The position numbers were made by a program, and so were the translations under genes. 64,000 nt of DNA from Haloarcula sp. CBA1127. GTDB lineage: Archaea; Halobacteriota; Halobacteria; Halobacteriales; Haloarculaceae. The stretch spans positions 1,612,001 through 1,676,000 of the forward strand of contig NZ_BCNB01000006.1 of the NCBI RefSeq assembly GCF_001485575.1, given 5' to 3'. How positions within the stretch are numbered: the stretch's first letter is position 1; each line of letters begins with the position of its first letter. The notes beneath the pieces were generated by a model. That model made no database searches. It was not told the DNA's origin and was given only the letters and a program-made list of their open reading frames with translations. Shown in pieces: positions 18,662 through 28,309 of the stretch.

Positions 18662-19357
18662 GGTCGTGTTTAGTTAAGCGTGAAAAGTGAGGCGGACAGA
18701 TTTCTTGGTGCCTATGCCAGAAATCAGCCGCCTCAGCGGACATAGAGACTGGATTGATTTGGATTTTGTGGAGCGTGAGCGGACACCCGAGTCGGCGATG
18801 GCGTTGGGTATTCAATCCCACGTTGCGGGACTGTCGTTGTCGAATACCGTCGAATTACTCGATTCGCTGGGTGTCCAACGCAGTCGGAAAGCGATCCACG
18901 ATTGGGTTCAGAAAGCCGATCTACAGCCCGAATCTGGGAAATCTCCGAATCAGGTTGCGCTCGACGAAACAGTGATTCGCATCAATAATCAGCAATTCTG
19001 GCTGTACGCTGCCGCCGATCCGCAGTCGAACGAACTGCTTCACGTCCGGCTGTTTGCGACGACTACGACCACCCTCACGGAAATTTTCCTGCGCGAACTT
19101 CGGCAAAAACACGATGTCGAAACTGCCGTTTTTCTTGTTGATGGCGCTCAACACCTCCAAACTGCACTGCAACGAACTGGACTCCGATTTCAGATGTGTC
19201 GCCACGGAAATCGGAACGCTGTCGAACGGATTTTTCGAGAACTGAAGCGTCGAACCTCGTCGTTTTCAAACTCCTTCAGTCACGTCGACCCCGAAACCGC
19301 CGAAAACTGGTTGCAGAGTTTCGATTGCTGGCATAATGCTACAAACTAAACACTACC
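18662..19357 (+). mobile_element. IS6-family insertion sequence, complete
   Basis: A 696-bp element. The left end GGTCGTGTTTAGTT (18662-18675) and right end AACTAAACACTACC (19344-19357) form 14-bp terminal inverted repeats with a single mismatch. The ends are flanked by the perfect 8-bp direct repeat GTGCAACT, and the element holds one intact transposase. Together these show a recent simple insertion that has not been rearranged. It landed in the space between two genes, so no gene is visibly interrupted. IS6 elements move by replicative transposition, and a retained duplication fits insertion followed by resolution. Confidence 0.93.
18714..19349 (+). CDS. IS6-family transposase
   Basis: A 211-residue DDE transposase that fills the element. 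It opens PEISRLSGHRDWIDLDFVERERTP, and the catalytic triad can be placed at Asp84 (ALDETVIRIN), Asp143 (FLVDGAQH) and Glu171 (GNRNAVERIF). WLYAAADP and SSFSNSFSHV are typical of haloarchaeal IS6 members. The start at 18714 is 52 nt inside the left end; an in-frame ATG-like codon at 18687 is less likely. There is no frameshift or stop, so it appears functional. Confidence 0.93.
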   Translation: MPEISRLSGHRDWIDLDFVERERTPESAMALGIQSHVAGLSLSNTVELLDSLGVQRSRKAIHDWVQKADLQPESGKSPNQVALDETVIRINNQQFWLYAAADPQSNELLHVRLFATTTTTLTEIFLRELRQKHDVETAVFLVDGAQHLQTALQRTGLRFQMCRHGNRNAVERIFRELKRRTSSFSNSFSHVDPETAENWLQSFDCWHNATN

Positions 19358-19365
19358 GTGCAACT
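19358..19365. repeat. Target-site duplication, right copy
   Basis: GTGCAACT directly follows the right inverted repeat and is identical to the left copy at 18654-18661. The 127 nt from here to the methylase stop hold no gene I can support. Confidence 0.88.
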
Positions 19366-19492
19366 CGGGGTGGAAACTTTGGGGAGGGGATAGCTACAGA
19401 AAGTAGTGTAAGATACAGCGGTATATCTAACAGTCTGCCACCCGTGATTTCACGCTTGACAGAGCGAGTTGGGAAACAGAGACAGCGTGGGC

Positions 19493-20203
19493 CTATCGCG
19501 GATTATCGGAGGACTCAGCAGCGTCCCCTTCTTGTTCGAACACGAGGCAATAGCTATGATCGTACCCGTAGCCGTATGTGCCTTCACCGTGGTCGCGTGA
19601 GGAGTTGTCGGCCTGCCACGTTACAACAACCTCACCTTCGAACCGGAACCGGTCGGCCATCTCGCTCGCGACATCCCACGCGAGCGTTGTCACCGCTCCT
19701 TCGAACTTCATGTTCGAGATGTCGACGAGAACGTGGCCGCCCTTTTTCAGCAGACCGTCGACGTGGTCGAACACGCACCTAAGGTCTGCAAGATACCGCT
19801 CGTAGTCCCGACCCGTCTCGGTATAGTTCGTCAACGGGTCTGCATCCATCTCCTTGACCATGTACGGTGGCGAGGTGAAACAGCAGTCGACGGGCGGCAC
19901 GTCGTCATAGCTCGTGGCGTCCAGCGCGTCGCCGTGGATGACCCGCTCGTGATGGTCGACTTGCTCACGAGCGAACGACGCGACCTCGGCGTCGTACTCG
20001 ATGCCGTATGCCTCCCGTCCCATACGTTCTGCGACCCGAAGGGTCGTCCCGAATCCGGCGAACGGGTCGAGGACAGTGTCGCCAGCGTCGGTGTACTCTG
20101 ACAGAAAGTGCTCGACATAGGCGGCGGGCGTACGTGGGTCGCCGTCGAACCTGTCAGGGAGGTCAAATTCGTACTCGTGGAGGAGGTGGAGGAACGTCTG
20201 CAT
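19493..20203 (-). CDS. Orphan DNA methyltransferase (SPPY class)
   Basis: A 236-residue S-adenosylmethionine-dependent DNA methylase. Motif I is DPFAGFGTTLRVAE (residues about 46-59), the acidic end of the next strand is YGIEYDAEV, and the catalytic motif IV is CFTSPPYMVKEMD. TSPPY with this order is typical of N4-cytosine and some N6-adenine enzymes; target-recognition segments are short, as in enzymes for 4-bp sites. No restriction endonuclease is adjacent, so it is an orphan. Haloarchaea carry a conserved orphan m4C methylase acting on CTAG, and this could be that gene, but I cannot confirm it. A TATA-like CTTTTTAATTTC lies about 26 nt upstream. Confidence 0.82.
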   Translation of the reverse strand: MQTFLHLLHEYEFDLPDRFDGDPRTPAAYVEHFLSEYTDAGDTVLDPFAGFGTTLRVAERMGREAYGIEYDAEVASFAREQVDHHERVIHGDALDATSYDDVPPVDCCFTSPPYMVKEMDADPLTNYTETGRDYERYLADLRCVFDHVDGLLKKGGHVLVDISNMKFEGAVTTLAWDVASEMADRFRFEGEVVVTWQADNSSRDHGEGTYGYGYDHSYCLVFEQEGDAAESSDNPR

Positions 20204-20222
20204 GGAGAGAGCGAGAGCGGGC

Positions 20223-20234
20223 GAAATTAAAAAG
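20223..20234 (-). promoter_or_regulatory. TATA-like box for the DNA methylase
   Basis: On the minus strand CTTTTTAATTTC is centred 26 nt before the methylase ATG at 20203, consistent with a leaderless transcript. Confidence 0.45.
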
Positions 20235-20279
20235 CCGGTCTTTGAACGCTCAAGGCACTTGCGCCCTGTATCTTGTACG

Positions 20280-20298
20280 CGAGTCTTGACAAGACTCG
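20280..20298. promoter_or_regulatory. Perfect 19-bp palindrome upstream of the NDH-2-like gene
   Basis: CGAGTCTTG (20280-20288), A, CAAGACTCG (20290-20298): nine bases on each side match exactly. It lies 77 nt before the flavoprotein ATG at 20375 and a similar distance from the divergent methylase, upstream of the likely promoter region. There is no T run after it, so an operator is more likely than a terminator. Confidence 0.5.
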
Positions 20299-20374
20299 GA
20301 TAGACGGAGCTTGTGGTAGTTTCTATGACGGGTCACACAGAGTTAATCCGGCCTCGCACCAAGAGTCAGTTACA

Positions 20375-21517
20375 ATGCGCGTCGCCGTCCTCGGAGCCGG
20401 ATATGCCGGACTCACGCTCGCCAGGAAACTCGAACAGACCCTCCCCGACAGCGTCTCGCTGGTCGTCGTCGACGAACAGACAGAACACCTCGTCCAGCAC
20501 GAACTCCACCGGGTCGTCCGGCGACCGTCGCTGGCCGAGGAAATTACCGTCGACCTCGATGACGTCCTCGACTGTGAAATTCGACAGGCGACGGTCACCG
20601 ATGTCGACCCGGATGCCGGCGTGGCGACGCTTGACGGGTCGGAGACGCTGTCCTACGACGTGGGTGCGGTGTGTCTCGGCGCGCAGACGGCGTTCTACGA
20701 CCTCCCGGGCGTACGCGAGCATGCGACGCCACTGAAGCGCCTCGACGACGCCCGCGAGATCCGCGAGCGCTTTCTCGAACTCAGTGACGGCGACCGTGTG
20801 GTTGTCGGCGGCGCTGGCCTGTCCGGTGTGCAGGTGGCCGGCGAACTGGCCGAGATGCGCGAGGACAGCGATATAGAGGTCCTCCTGCTCGAACAGGAAG
20901 ACGCCGTCGCGCCGGCATTCCCGGCGTCGTTCCAGTCGGCCGTCCACGACGCGCTGGTCGACGCCGGCGTGACAGTCAGGACCGGAACCGGGGTGGCCGA
21001 GGCCGATGCCGACGCCATTACGCTCGAGGACGGCTCGGACCTGGCGATGGACCAGTTCGTCTGGACCGGCGGTATCGAGGGGTCGACGGCGCTCGACGCC
21101 GACCGACCCGTCGTCCGGGCGGACCTCCGACTCGGCGAGTCGACGTTCGCCGTCGGCGACGCCGCTCGGGTCGTCGACAGCGACGGCGAGGCTGTGCCGG
21201 CGAGCGCAGCGGCGGCCATCCGCGAGGCCCGCGTGGCCGCGGACAACATTGGGACACTCGTCGACCGGACACAGGGTAGCTCCGGCGAGTTCCAGCCCCG
21301 ACTCACCCAGTATCAGTTCAACGTGCCAGGCTGGCTCGTCTCGGTCGGCGACGACGCCGTGGCGAAGGTCGGCCCCTCTATCCTCACCGGGGCGGCCGCG
21401 CTGGCGCTCAAGACGACTGTCGGCGCAGGCTATCTGGGAACGGTAGGTGCCGTCCAGAACGCGGTCGATCTCGTCGGCGAGGAACTGGACCTCCACGACG
21501 AGGGAGAAAACGAGTAG
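20375..21517 (+). CDS. NADH dehydrogenase-like FAD oxidoreductase (NDH-2 type)
   Basis: A 380-residue flavoprotein of the two-dinucleotide-fold class. It starts with the FAD motif VAVLGAGYAGLTLARKLE; a second glycine motif VVVGGAGLSGVQVAGELAE near residue 150 binds NAD(P)H; TFAVGDAARV near residue 270 closes the FAD site. C-terminal hydrophobic stretch (ILTGAAALALKTTVGAGYLGTVGAV) suits a membrane-peripheral type II NADH dehydrogenase. Because the Nuo complex encoded here lacks the NADH-input module, such enzymes are candidates for feeding NADH electrons to the quinone pool. The ATG at 20375 is used rather than the upstream 20273, which would run through the palindrome. Confidence 0.85.
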   Translation: MRVAVLGAGYAGLTLARKLEQTLPDSVSLVVVDEQTEHLVQHELHRVVRRPSLAEEITVDLDDVLDCEIRQATVTDVDPDAGVATLDGSETLSYDVGAVCLGAQTAFYDLPGVREHATPLKRLDDAREIRERFLELSDGDRVVVGGAGLSGVQVAGELAEMREDSDIEVLLLEQEDAVAPAFPASFQSAVHDALVDAGVTVRTGTGVAEADADAITLEDGSDLAMDQFVWTGGIEGSTALDADRPVVRADLRLGESTFAVGDAARVVDSDGEAVPASAAAAIREARVAADNIGTLVDRTQGSSGEFQPRLTQYQFNVPGWLVSVGDDAVAKVGPSILTGAAALALKTTVGAGYLGTVGAVQNAVDLVGEELDLHDEGENE

Positions 21518-21546
21518 AAATACTGCGACAACTGTAGACCGGCGCG

Positions 21547-22533
21547 TCAGTCTTCGCCGTCCGCGGTTGCGTTCCCGAGCACGTCATCGGGTTCGATCCA
21601 GATGACGAACTCGTCTTCGCCGTCGCGGTCAACGACACCGTTGATGTAATCGCCGTCGACTGGGGCGGTGTTCACTTCGGATTCAGCGACAGGCACGACC
21701 TGCCGGACCTCGTCGACGATCCAGCCCATCGCGCCCTGTTCCTCGAACACACCTGCATCAAAGACGACGATGAGGTTCTCCGACCCGTCGCTGTCGATAT
21801 CCATCATCTCCTTGGGATTGAGGATCGTCGTAATCTGCCCCCGGAGGTCAACGACGCCCTCGACGTAGTCATCGGTGTTGGGAACGCGGGTGACCGACTC
21901 GCGTTTGACAATCTCCTCAACGTAGTCGATGTCGAGACAGTAGTACTCGTCACCGAGCGCGAATTCGAGTACCCGGACCAGTTCTTCTGTCTGGGTCGCG
22001 TCGTCGTCGATAGCCGCGGCGCGAGCGCCACCTTCGGTCGTGGCGGTGTTGTCCGACGCCATCGCCTCCTCAATGAGTTCCTGGTCCGGCAACTCGACGC
22101 CGGTCGGCCCCTGCATCGGGCTGGCCGACGCCGACAGGTCCTCCGTCGGCTGGTCGGCAACACCGGCGTCGACGTTCTCAGGGGTCATCTGTGCTGAGGC
22201 CTCTGCCGCCCGCTGTGCGGCAGCAATCGCGTCGGTGTCGCTCTGGTCAGTGGCTGTGCCGCTGGAGTCGGTGGCGCTGCCGGTGTCATTGTCGGCCTGT
22301 CCATCGGCTGCAGACGCTTCGTCAGGCGCGTCATCGCTGGCGGCGGTCGCCGGTTCCGTGTCGGCGGCCTCGCCTGCCGTCTCCTCGGTTTCGCCCTCGT
22401 CGTCGGGCTGTTCGCCGGACCCATCCACGGAGGCTTCGTCCGTCTCCGCGGTGTCGTCGGTAGTTTCTGCCTTGTTCCCCTCGCGCATCTGTCGGATGCG
22501 CTCCGCCCTGTCCATGCGTTCGTCGTCACTCAT
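21547..22533 (-). CDS. CheW-domain protein with long acidic N-terminal tail (ParP-like?)
   Basis: A 328-residue protein in two parts. Residues 1-180 are highly acidic, Ala/Thr/Asp-rich and surely disordered. Residues about 185-320 form a CheW domain: LEFALGDEYYCLDIDYVEEI, TRVPNTDDYVEGVVDLRGQI and AVFEEQGAMGWIVDEVRQV-like segments. CheW normally joins receptors to the kinase CheA. The gene overlaps the ParA gene by 4 nt (ATGA). In Vibrio a ParA-type ATPase (ParC) works with ParP, which has a disordered region plus a CheW-like domain, to place chemotaxis arrays at the pole; the present pair has the same architecture. That comparison is inference. Confidence 0.85.
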   Translation of the reverse strand: MSDDERMDRAERIRQMREGNKAETTDDTAETDEASVDGSGEQPDDEGETEETAGEAADTEPATAASDDAPDEASAADGQADNDTGSATDSSGTATDQSDTDAIAAAQRAAEASAQMTPENVDAGVADQPTEDLSASASPMQGPTGVELPDQELIEEAMASDNTATTEGGARAAAIDDDATQTEELVRVLEFALGDEYYCLDIDYVEEIVKRESVTRVPNTDDYVEGVVDLRGQITTILNPKEMMDIDSDGSENLIVVFDAGVFEEQGAMGWIVDEVRQVVPVAESEVNTAPVDGDYINGVVDRDGEDEFVIWIEPDDVLGNATADGED

Positions 22534-23435
22534 GCTGGTACCTCTGTGTCGGTAAAGCCGAACTGCTCGTCGAGTTCTGCGGCGATGTCCTCGAAGACAG
22601 CCGCCATGTCACACGATTCCTCGGTCGCGAAGATAGACTGGCCAGCGCTGAACGCGCGCTGCAGCGCTACCCGTTTGCGGACCTCCCAGACGGGGCTGTC
22701 CGGGAACGCCATGTTAAACCATTCGAGCATCGTCTCGTCTTCGGATGTCGTTTCGACCCGGTTGGCGACGACGCCGAGCGTGTTGATCGACGCGTCGGTC
22801 TGGCGCTCCATCGCGGCCATCTGGTCCATCAGCAGTTCGATGGCTCGCTCGGAGGTGGCCTCAGTCAGTGCGGGAATGAGGACGTTCTGTGCGGCGTACA
22901 TGCCGGTGTCGGTCAGCTTCCCGTAGAACGGCGGGCAGTCGATGATAACGTAGTCGTAGTCGGCGTCGAGCGTCGACAGCGCCCGGTCGAGCGTGTCGAG
23001 CGCGTGTGACCCTGTGACCATCTCCGGCGTGATGTTGATAGCGAACGAAGCCAGCGCGGCCTGGTCGATATCCCCGCCCTGGGTGTTGACCCGGGCGATG
23101 AGGTCGGCGATGGTCAGTTCGTGTTCGGCCTGGAGCATATCGATGCTGGAGGGGATCACGTCCATCTCCTCGCCCTCGCAGATAAGATCGCCCAGCGCCG
23201 ATGGGTCGCCGGTCAGTGCGTCGAACAGCGTCGGCGGGTCGGCGTCGTACGCCTCGACGAGGCCGACGCCTTCCGTGGCGTTGCCCTGCGGGTCGAGGTC
23301 GATAAAGAGGACGTCCCGGCCGCGGTCGTTCAGTGCACCGGCTACGTTGATAGCAACTGTCGTCTTTCCGGTCCCGCCTTTCGCGTTGGTCACACAGAAG
23401 CGGGCTGGACCGGTTTCTGATTGCCGGTTCATCAT
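22530..23435 (-). CDS. ParA/MinD-type P-loop ATPase
   Basis: A 301-residue ATPase of the ParA/Soj group. The deviant Walker A motif KGGTGKTT begins near residue 19, followed by FIDLDPQGNATEGVG (switch/A' region) and VIIDCPPFYGKLT (Walker B). C-terminal FAEESCDM-like and FEDIAAELDEQFG helices follow. Such ATPases make gradients or patterns on DNA or membranes to place cargo. The frame is open to 23465, but a TATA box at 23465-23473 implies transcription begins near 23443, so ATG 23435 (MMNRQSETG) is the likely start. It is coupled to the CheW-domain gene and has no ParB gene nearby, which argues against a chromosome-partition role. Confidence 0.88.
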   Translation of the reverse strand: MMNRQSETGPARFCVTNAKGGTGKTTVAINVAGALNDRGRDVLFIDLDPQGNATEGVGLVEAYDADPPTLFDALTGDPSALGDLICEGEEMDVIPSSIDMLQAEHELTIADLIARVNTQGGDIDQAALASFAINITPEMVTGSHALDTLDRALSTLDADYDYVIIDCPPFYGKLTDTGMYAAQNVLIPALTEATSERAIELLMDQMAAMERQTDASINTLGVVANRVETTSEDETMLEWFNMAFPDSPVWEVRKRVALQRAFSAGQSIFATEESCDMAAVFEDIAAELDEQFGFTDTEVPA

Positions 23436-23464
23436 CCAAGTATCCACAGGTCGACTCCGAGCCA

Positions 23465-23473
23465 CTATAAAAA
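23465..23473 (-). promoter_or_regulatory. TATA box for the parA-cheW-like operon
   Basis: TTTTTATAG on the minus strand, about 34 nt before the ATG at 23435. It sits in the 170-nt divergent region shared with the FlaD/E-domain gene, so both directions could be co-regulated. Confidence 0.5.
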
Positions 23474-23572
23474 TGTGGTCCCGATTATCAACGTCGCAAC
23501 TGGGGGACGGAACGCGGACGAGACGGAAACGCCCGCGAGCGTGTGCATGACGGCCGTCTGACGGTGTGCAAG

Positions 23573-23579
23573 ATTTATG
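23573..23579 (+). promoter_or_regulatory. TATA-like box for the FlaD/E-domain gene
   Basis: ATTTATG centred about 30 nt before the ATG at 23606, consistent with a leaderless transcript. Confidence 0.45.
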
Positions 23580-23605
23580 ATTGTGTAGATTGAAGGGTCA
23601 GTATC

Positions 23606-24091
23606 ATGACCATCAACCCGCGCGATTACGACCTCGACGAGTTACGGAAGATGGCTCGTCAGCGGGGCAACGGGATGGGCGACGAGGACGTCCCGGACCC
23701 AACGGACCTTGACATGGGGCTTGACGACGCCGATGAAGAGGTGCTTGCGGGGAGTTCGTTCCGCTCCGGGCTGTACCGTGAACTGCTGCCGTTCCTCGGT
23801 GGTGACGCCCACGAGAAGCCCTATCTCGAAGCACTGCCCGAGACCTACGCTGCGGAGTTCGTGGTCTTCGAGTGGCTTGAGTTCCTGCTGATGCACTCCG
23901 GGTATAAGGGGGCTGACGAAGCGCTCGATTACTATCGGTCGATCGACTGGATAACAGAGGACGTGCAGGACGACCTCTCGGATTATCTGCTTGGTATCGA
24001 CGAGTCCGCGACCAACGACGACAACGAACTGAGCGTCGACGACCATATGCTAAGTCTCGTCTACGTTGCGAAGCTCACTGCGATGACATAA
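23606..24091 (+). CDS. Stand-alone archaellum FlaD/E-domain protein
   Basis: A 161-residue soluble acidic protein. Its second half matches the archaeal flagella FlaD/E domain: YLEALPETYAAEFVVFEWLEFLL, then GYKGADEALDYYRSIDWITEDVQDDLSDYLLGI, then VDDHMLSLVYVAKLTAM (segments near residues 73-95, 99-131 and 144-160). In haloarchaeal motility FlaCE and FlaD are cytosolic archaellum parts, and CheF links the response regulator CheY to FlaCE. There are no archaellin, FlaI or FlaJ genes here, so this is an isolated paralogue placed between the ParA/CheW pair (divergent) and an actin-like gene. It may be an adaptor to the motility machinery; that is inference. Confidence 0.85.
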   Translation: MTINPRDYDLDELRKMARQRGNGMGDEDVPDPTDLDMGLDDADEEVLAGSSFRSGLYRELLPFLGGDAHEKPYLEALPETYAAEFVVFEWLEFLLMHSGYKGADEALDYYRSIDWITEDVQDDLSDYLLGIDESATNDDNELSVDDHMLSLVYVAKLTAMT

Positions 24092-24230
24092 GGTTCGTTT
24101 TCAGCACCAATTCTTTCCTTTGAATCCCTGCTATTGAGGGGAATTCAGTATCAGCTCTCCGAGGGACAGCTATCAGTCCTGAATACTAGGGAGAGGATAT
24201 ATATCGGGCGGTCGACAAGGACGACCGTAT

Positions 24231-25325
24231 ATGAGTGACGAGGATGCGGACGACGACACCGGGTCCGAATCGGACGCCGGTGTGTCGTCGGACGGCGCTG
24301 CCGCTGTTCCGGTCGGGGTCAAGCTCGGGAGCACCCGGACCGTCATTGCCCTGCCGGGCGAACACGGCACGGAGAACCGGATCATCAAGACACTGACGTG
24401 CATGGCGACGTACGAGGACGCCCTGACCGGCGAAGAGAAGATCCTCTACGGCGAAGAAGCGGCCCGCGAGTATCCGGACCGCGTTGAGTACATGCTTCGG
24501 TCGGGGCTCCCCGAAGACGCCGACCGGGCCGAGATGACCAAGACGTTCTTCGAGGCTATTATCGACGAACATGACATCCCGGAACACAGCGGCGTCGTGT
24601 ACGCCATCCCGACCATTGACAATCCGACCGGGCTGGAGAACCTCCAGAACGTCATCGAGAACTCCTCTATCGGGCTAGACCTCGTCGAGAGCTATCCGGA
24701 GTCGCTGTGTGGCTCCATCCCGGCATTTGGTGACGACCTCGAAGCCATCGACGAGATCTTCGTCGCTGTCAACATGGGGTCGACGAACCTCGAAGCCTCC
24801 GCGTACCGCCGCGGCGAGCAGCTCTCCCCCTTCACGACGGGCGCGGTGACCGGGAACGAAGTCGACCGGATGATCGCCAACTACGTCGAGGAAGAAACGC
24901 AAGGCCGTGTCAACATCGACAATCAGACTGCCCGTGAATACAAAGAAGAGCACGCCGACTTCGTCGATTTCGAGCCGTTCACGGACATTATCCAGCAGCC
25001 CGGCGGTGGCTCACACGAATTCACCATCGAGCGCTCTGTGATGGACGCAGTCAACGAGTACCTCGATGACGCCGTCGACGAACTGGCGAACACCTTCCTG
25101 CCGGAACTGGCCAACGACTACATGAAAGTGTACCAGCTAGCACTGGACCGGCCGATCGCCATCACCGGTGGTATGGCCTGCATCCCCGGCATCGTTGACG
25201 AGTTCGAAGAACGACTCAGTGCGGAGCTGAACCGCGACATCGAAGTCATCGCCGCCGACGAACCGGACGTCGCGCCGACCATCGGCGCACAGCGGATCGC
25301 GGCCCGTCTCGTCGAGACCAACTAG
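24231..25325 (+). CDS. Actin/MreB-like protein (salactin/volactin type)
   Basis: A 364-residue protein of the actin-Hsp70 fold after a 25-residue acidic tail. Nucleotide-binding motifs appear in order: phosphate-1 VGVKLGSTRTVIAL (about residues 28-41), phosphate-2 FVAVNMGSTNLEASAYRRG (about 176-194), and the adenosine motif IAITGGMACIPGIVDEFEERL (about 300-320, split here by description). YEDALTGEEKILYGEEA resembles the early subdomain of Hsp70/MreB relatives. Haloarchaea have filament-forming actin homologues named salactin and volactin that influence inheritance or cell shape and motility; this protein plausibly belongs there. It follows the FlaD/E-domain gene by 139 nt in the same direction, and its stop overlaps the convergent small gene in CTAG. 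Confidence 0.82.
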   Translation: MSDEDADDDTGSESDAGVSSDGAAAVPVGVKLGSTRTVIALPGEHGTENRIIKTLTCMATYEDALTGEEKILYGEEAAREYPDRVEYMLRSGLPEDADRAEMTKTFFEAIIDEHDIPEHSGVVYAIPTIDNPTGLENLQNVIENSSIGLDLVESYPESLCGSIPAFGDDLEAIDEIFVAVNMGSTNLEASAYRRGEQLSPFTTGAVTGNEVDRMIANYVEEETQGRVNIDNQTAREYKEEHADFVDFEPFTDIIQQPGGGSHEFTIERSVMDAVNEYLDDAVDELANTFLPELANDYMKVYQLALDRPIAITGGMACIPGIVDEFEERLSAELNRDIEVIAADEPDVAPTIGAQRIAARLVETN

Positions 25326-25507
25326 GGATTCCGCCAGCAGTCCAGCCACTGTTCGATTCTGGGCTCGGACTGTGTCGTTTTGCGGACGTGATCGGTCGAA
25401 AGCAGTTCGAACACCTCGGTATCGATTCCGAGGAGGATCGCGTCGGTTGAGCGTTCATCACCCTGTCGGTCCTGGGACGAACCCCTACCGAGACGGGTAC
25501 GTGGCAT
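25322..25507 (-). CDS. Small hypothetical protein
   Basis: A 61-residue frame with a basic start and a plausible ordered C-terminus (AILLGIDTEVFELLSTDH, PRIEQWLDCWRNP). It ends in CTAG shared with the actin-like gene. A TATA-like GCTTTAGGT lies about 28 nt before the ATG at 25507. I do not recognise the family; coding status is moderately supported by composition and promoter spacing. Confidence 0.5.
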   Translation of the reverse strand: MPRTRLGRGSSQDRQGDERSTDAILLGIDTEVFELLSTDHVRKTTQSEPRIEQWLDCWRNP

Positions 25508-25746
25508 ATGCCCGGCTACGGAGGCCTGATACCTAAAGCCAAGTCAGACAGCCGTCTGCCGGCTGACGGACGCGTAACGGGCTCTACGACTGTGTCTTTC
25601 CCCATCCCTGTTCTCGCTAGCCCCTGCGGAGAACCGCCTACCTTTGTTATTAATTGTGATTGTTTACCATCCCTCATGTGACGTACTGCCACTAAGCGGA
25701 TGTTACAGCCTGTCTCCTGCCCAAGCCGACTATGGTCAGGAGAAAA

Positions 25747-25752
25747 TTTATA
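25747..25752 (+). promoter_or_regulatory. TATA box for the small zinc-finger gene
   Basis: TTTATA about 30 nt before the ATG at 25780, in a clearly AT-rich stretch. It supports 25780 rather than 25732 as the start. The 272 nt between this gene and the one at 25507 show nothing else I can name. Confidence 0.55.
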
Positions 25753-25779
25753 TCCTTCAGTAGAATATATACAATTATA

Positions 25780-25914
25780 ATGGATTGCACCAACTGTGGC
25801 ACACGGATGTCATACAACGATCAGACGACAAAACTCACCGAGTTCGTCTGTCCCAGTTGTCACGAAACCGTCATCGACTGGAAGGCTGAGGCCCGCAACG
25901 CCCGAGTTCACTGA
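25780..25914 (+). CDS. Zinc-finger micro-protein
   Basis: A 44-residue protein with two CxxC knuckles, CTNCGTRMSYND and FVCPSCHETV, forming one treble-clef or ribbon-type zinc site. It is acidic around the knuckles with a short helical tail (WKAEARNARVH). Such one-domain zinc proteins are abundant in haloarchaea and are often missed by gene finders. No partner gene is adjacent. Confidence 0.68.
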   Translation: MDCTNCGTRMSYNDQTTKLTEFVCPSCHETVIDWKAEARNARVH

Positions 25915-26039
25915 CAGGTCCCGCCCGCTTTTTCACCGAGACTCCACCTTTCAGCCACCGCTGTGCCTATTGACCCCTTTTCGGAACTGTTCCCGACTTC
26001 GACAGCGACCTGTGCTGACACTCCTGTGTAGGCCGGTGA

Positions 26040-28265
<2,226 letters not shown>

Positions 28266-28309
28266 ACCGCCCCGGTTGAATTCCTGCCAAAAGACCGCTT
28301 TGGGACGCC

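Noticed and set aside
14755..25325. CTAG at convergent stop overlaps (14755-14758 and 25322-25325) as a methylation-linked signal
   Set aside because: Two overlapping stop codons in opposite directions naturally create CTAG; two cases are not evidence for a link with the orphan methylase.
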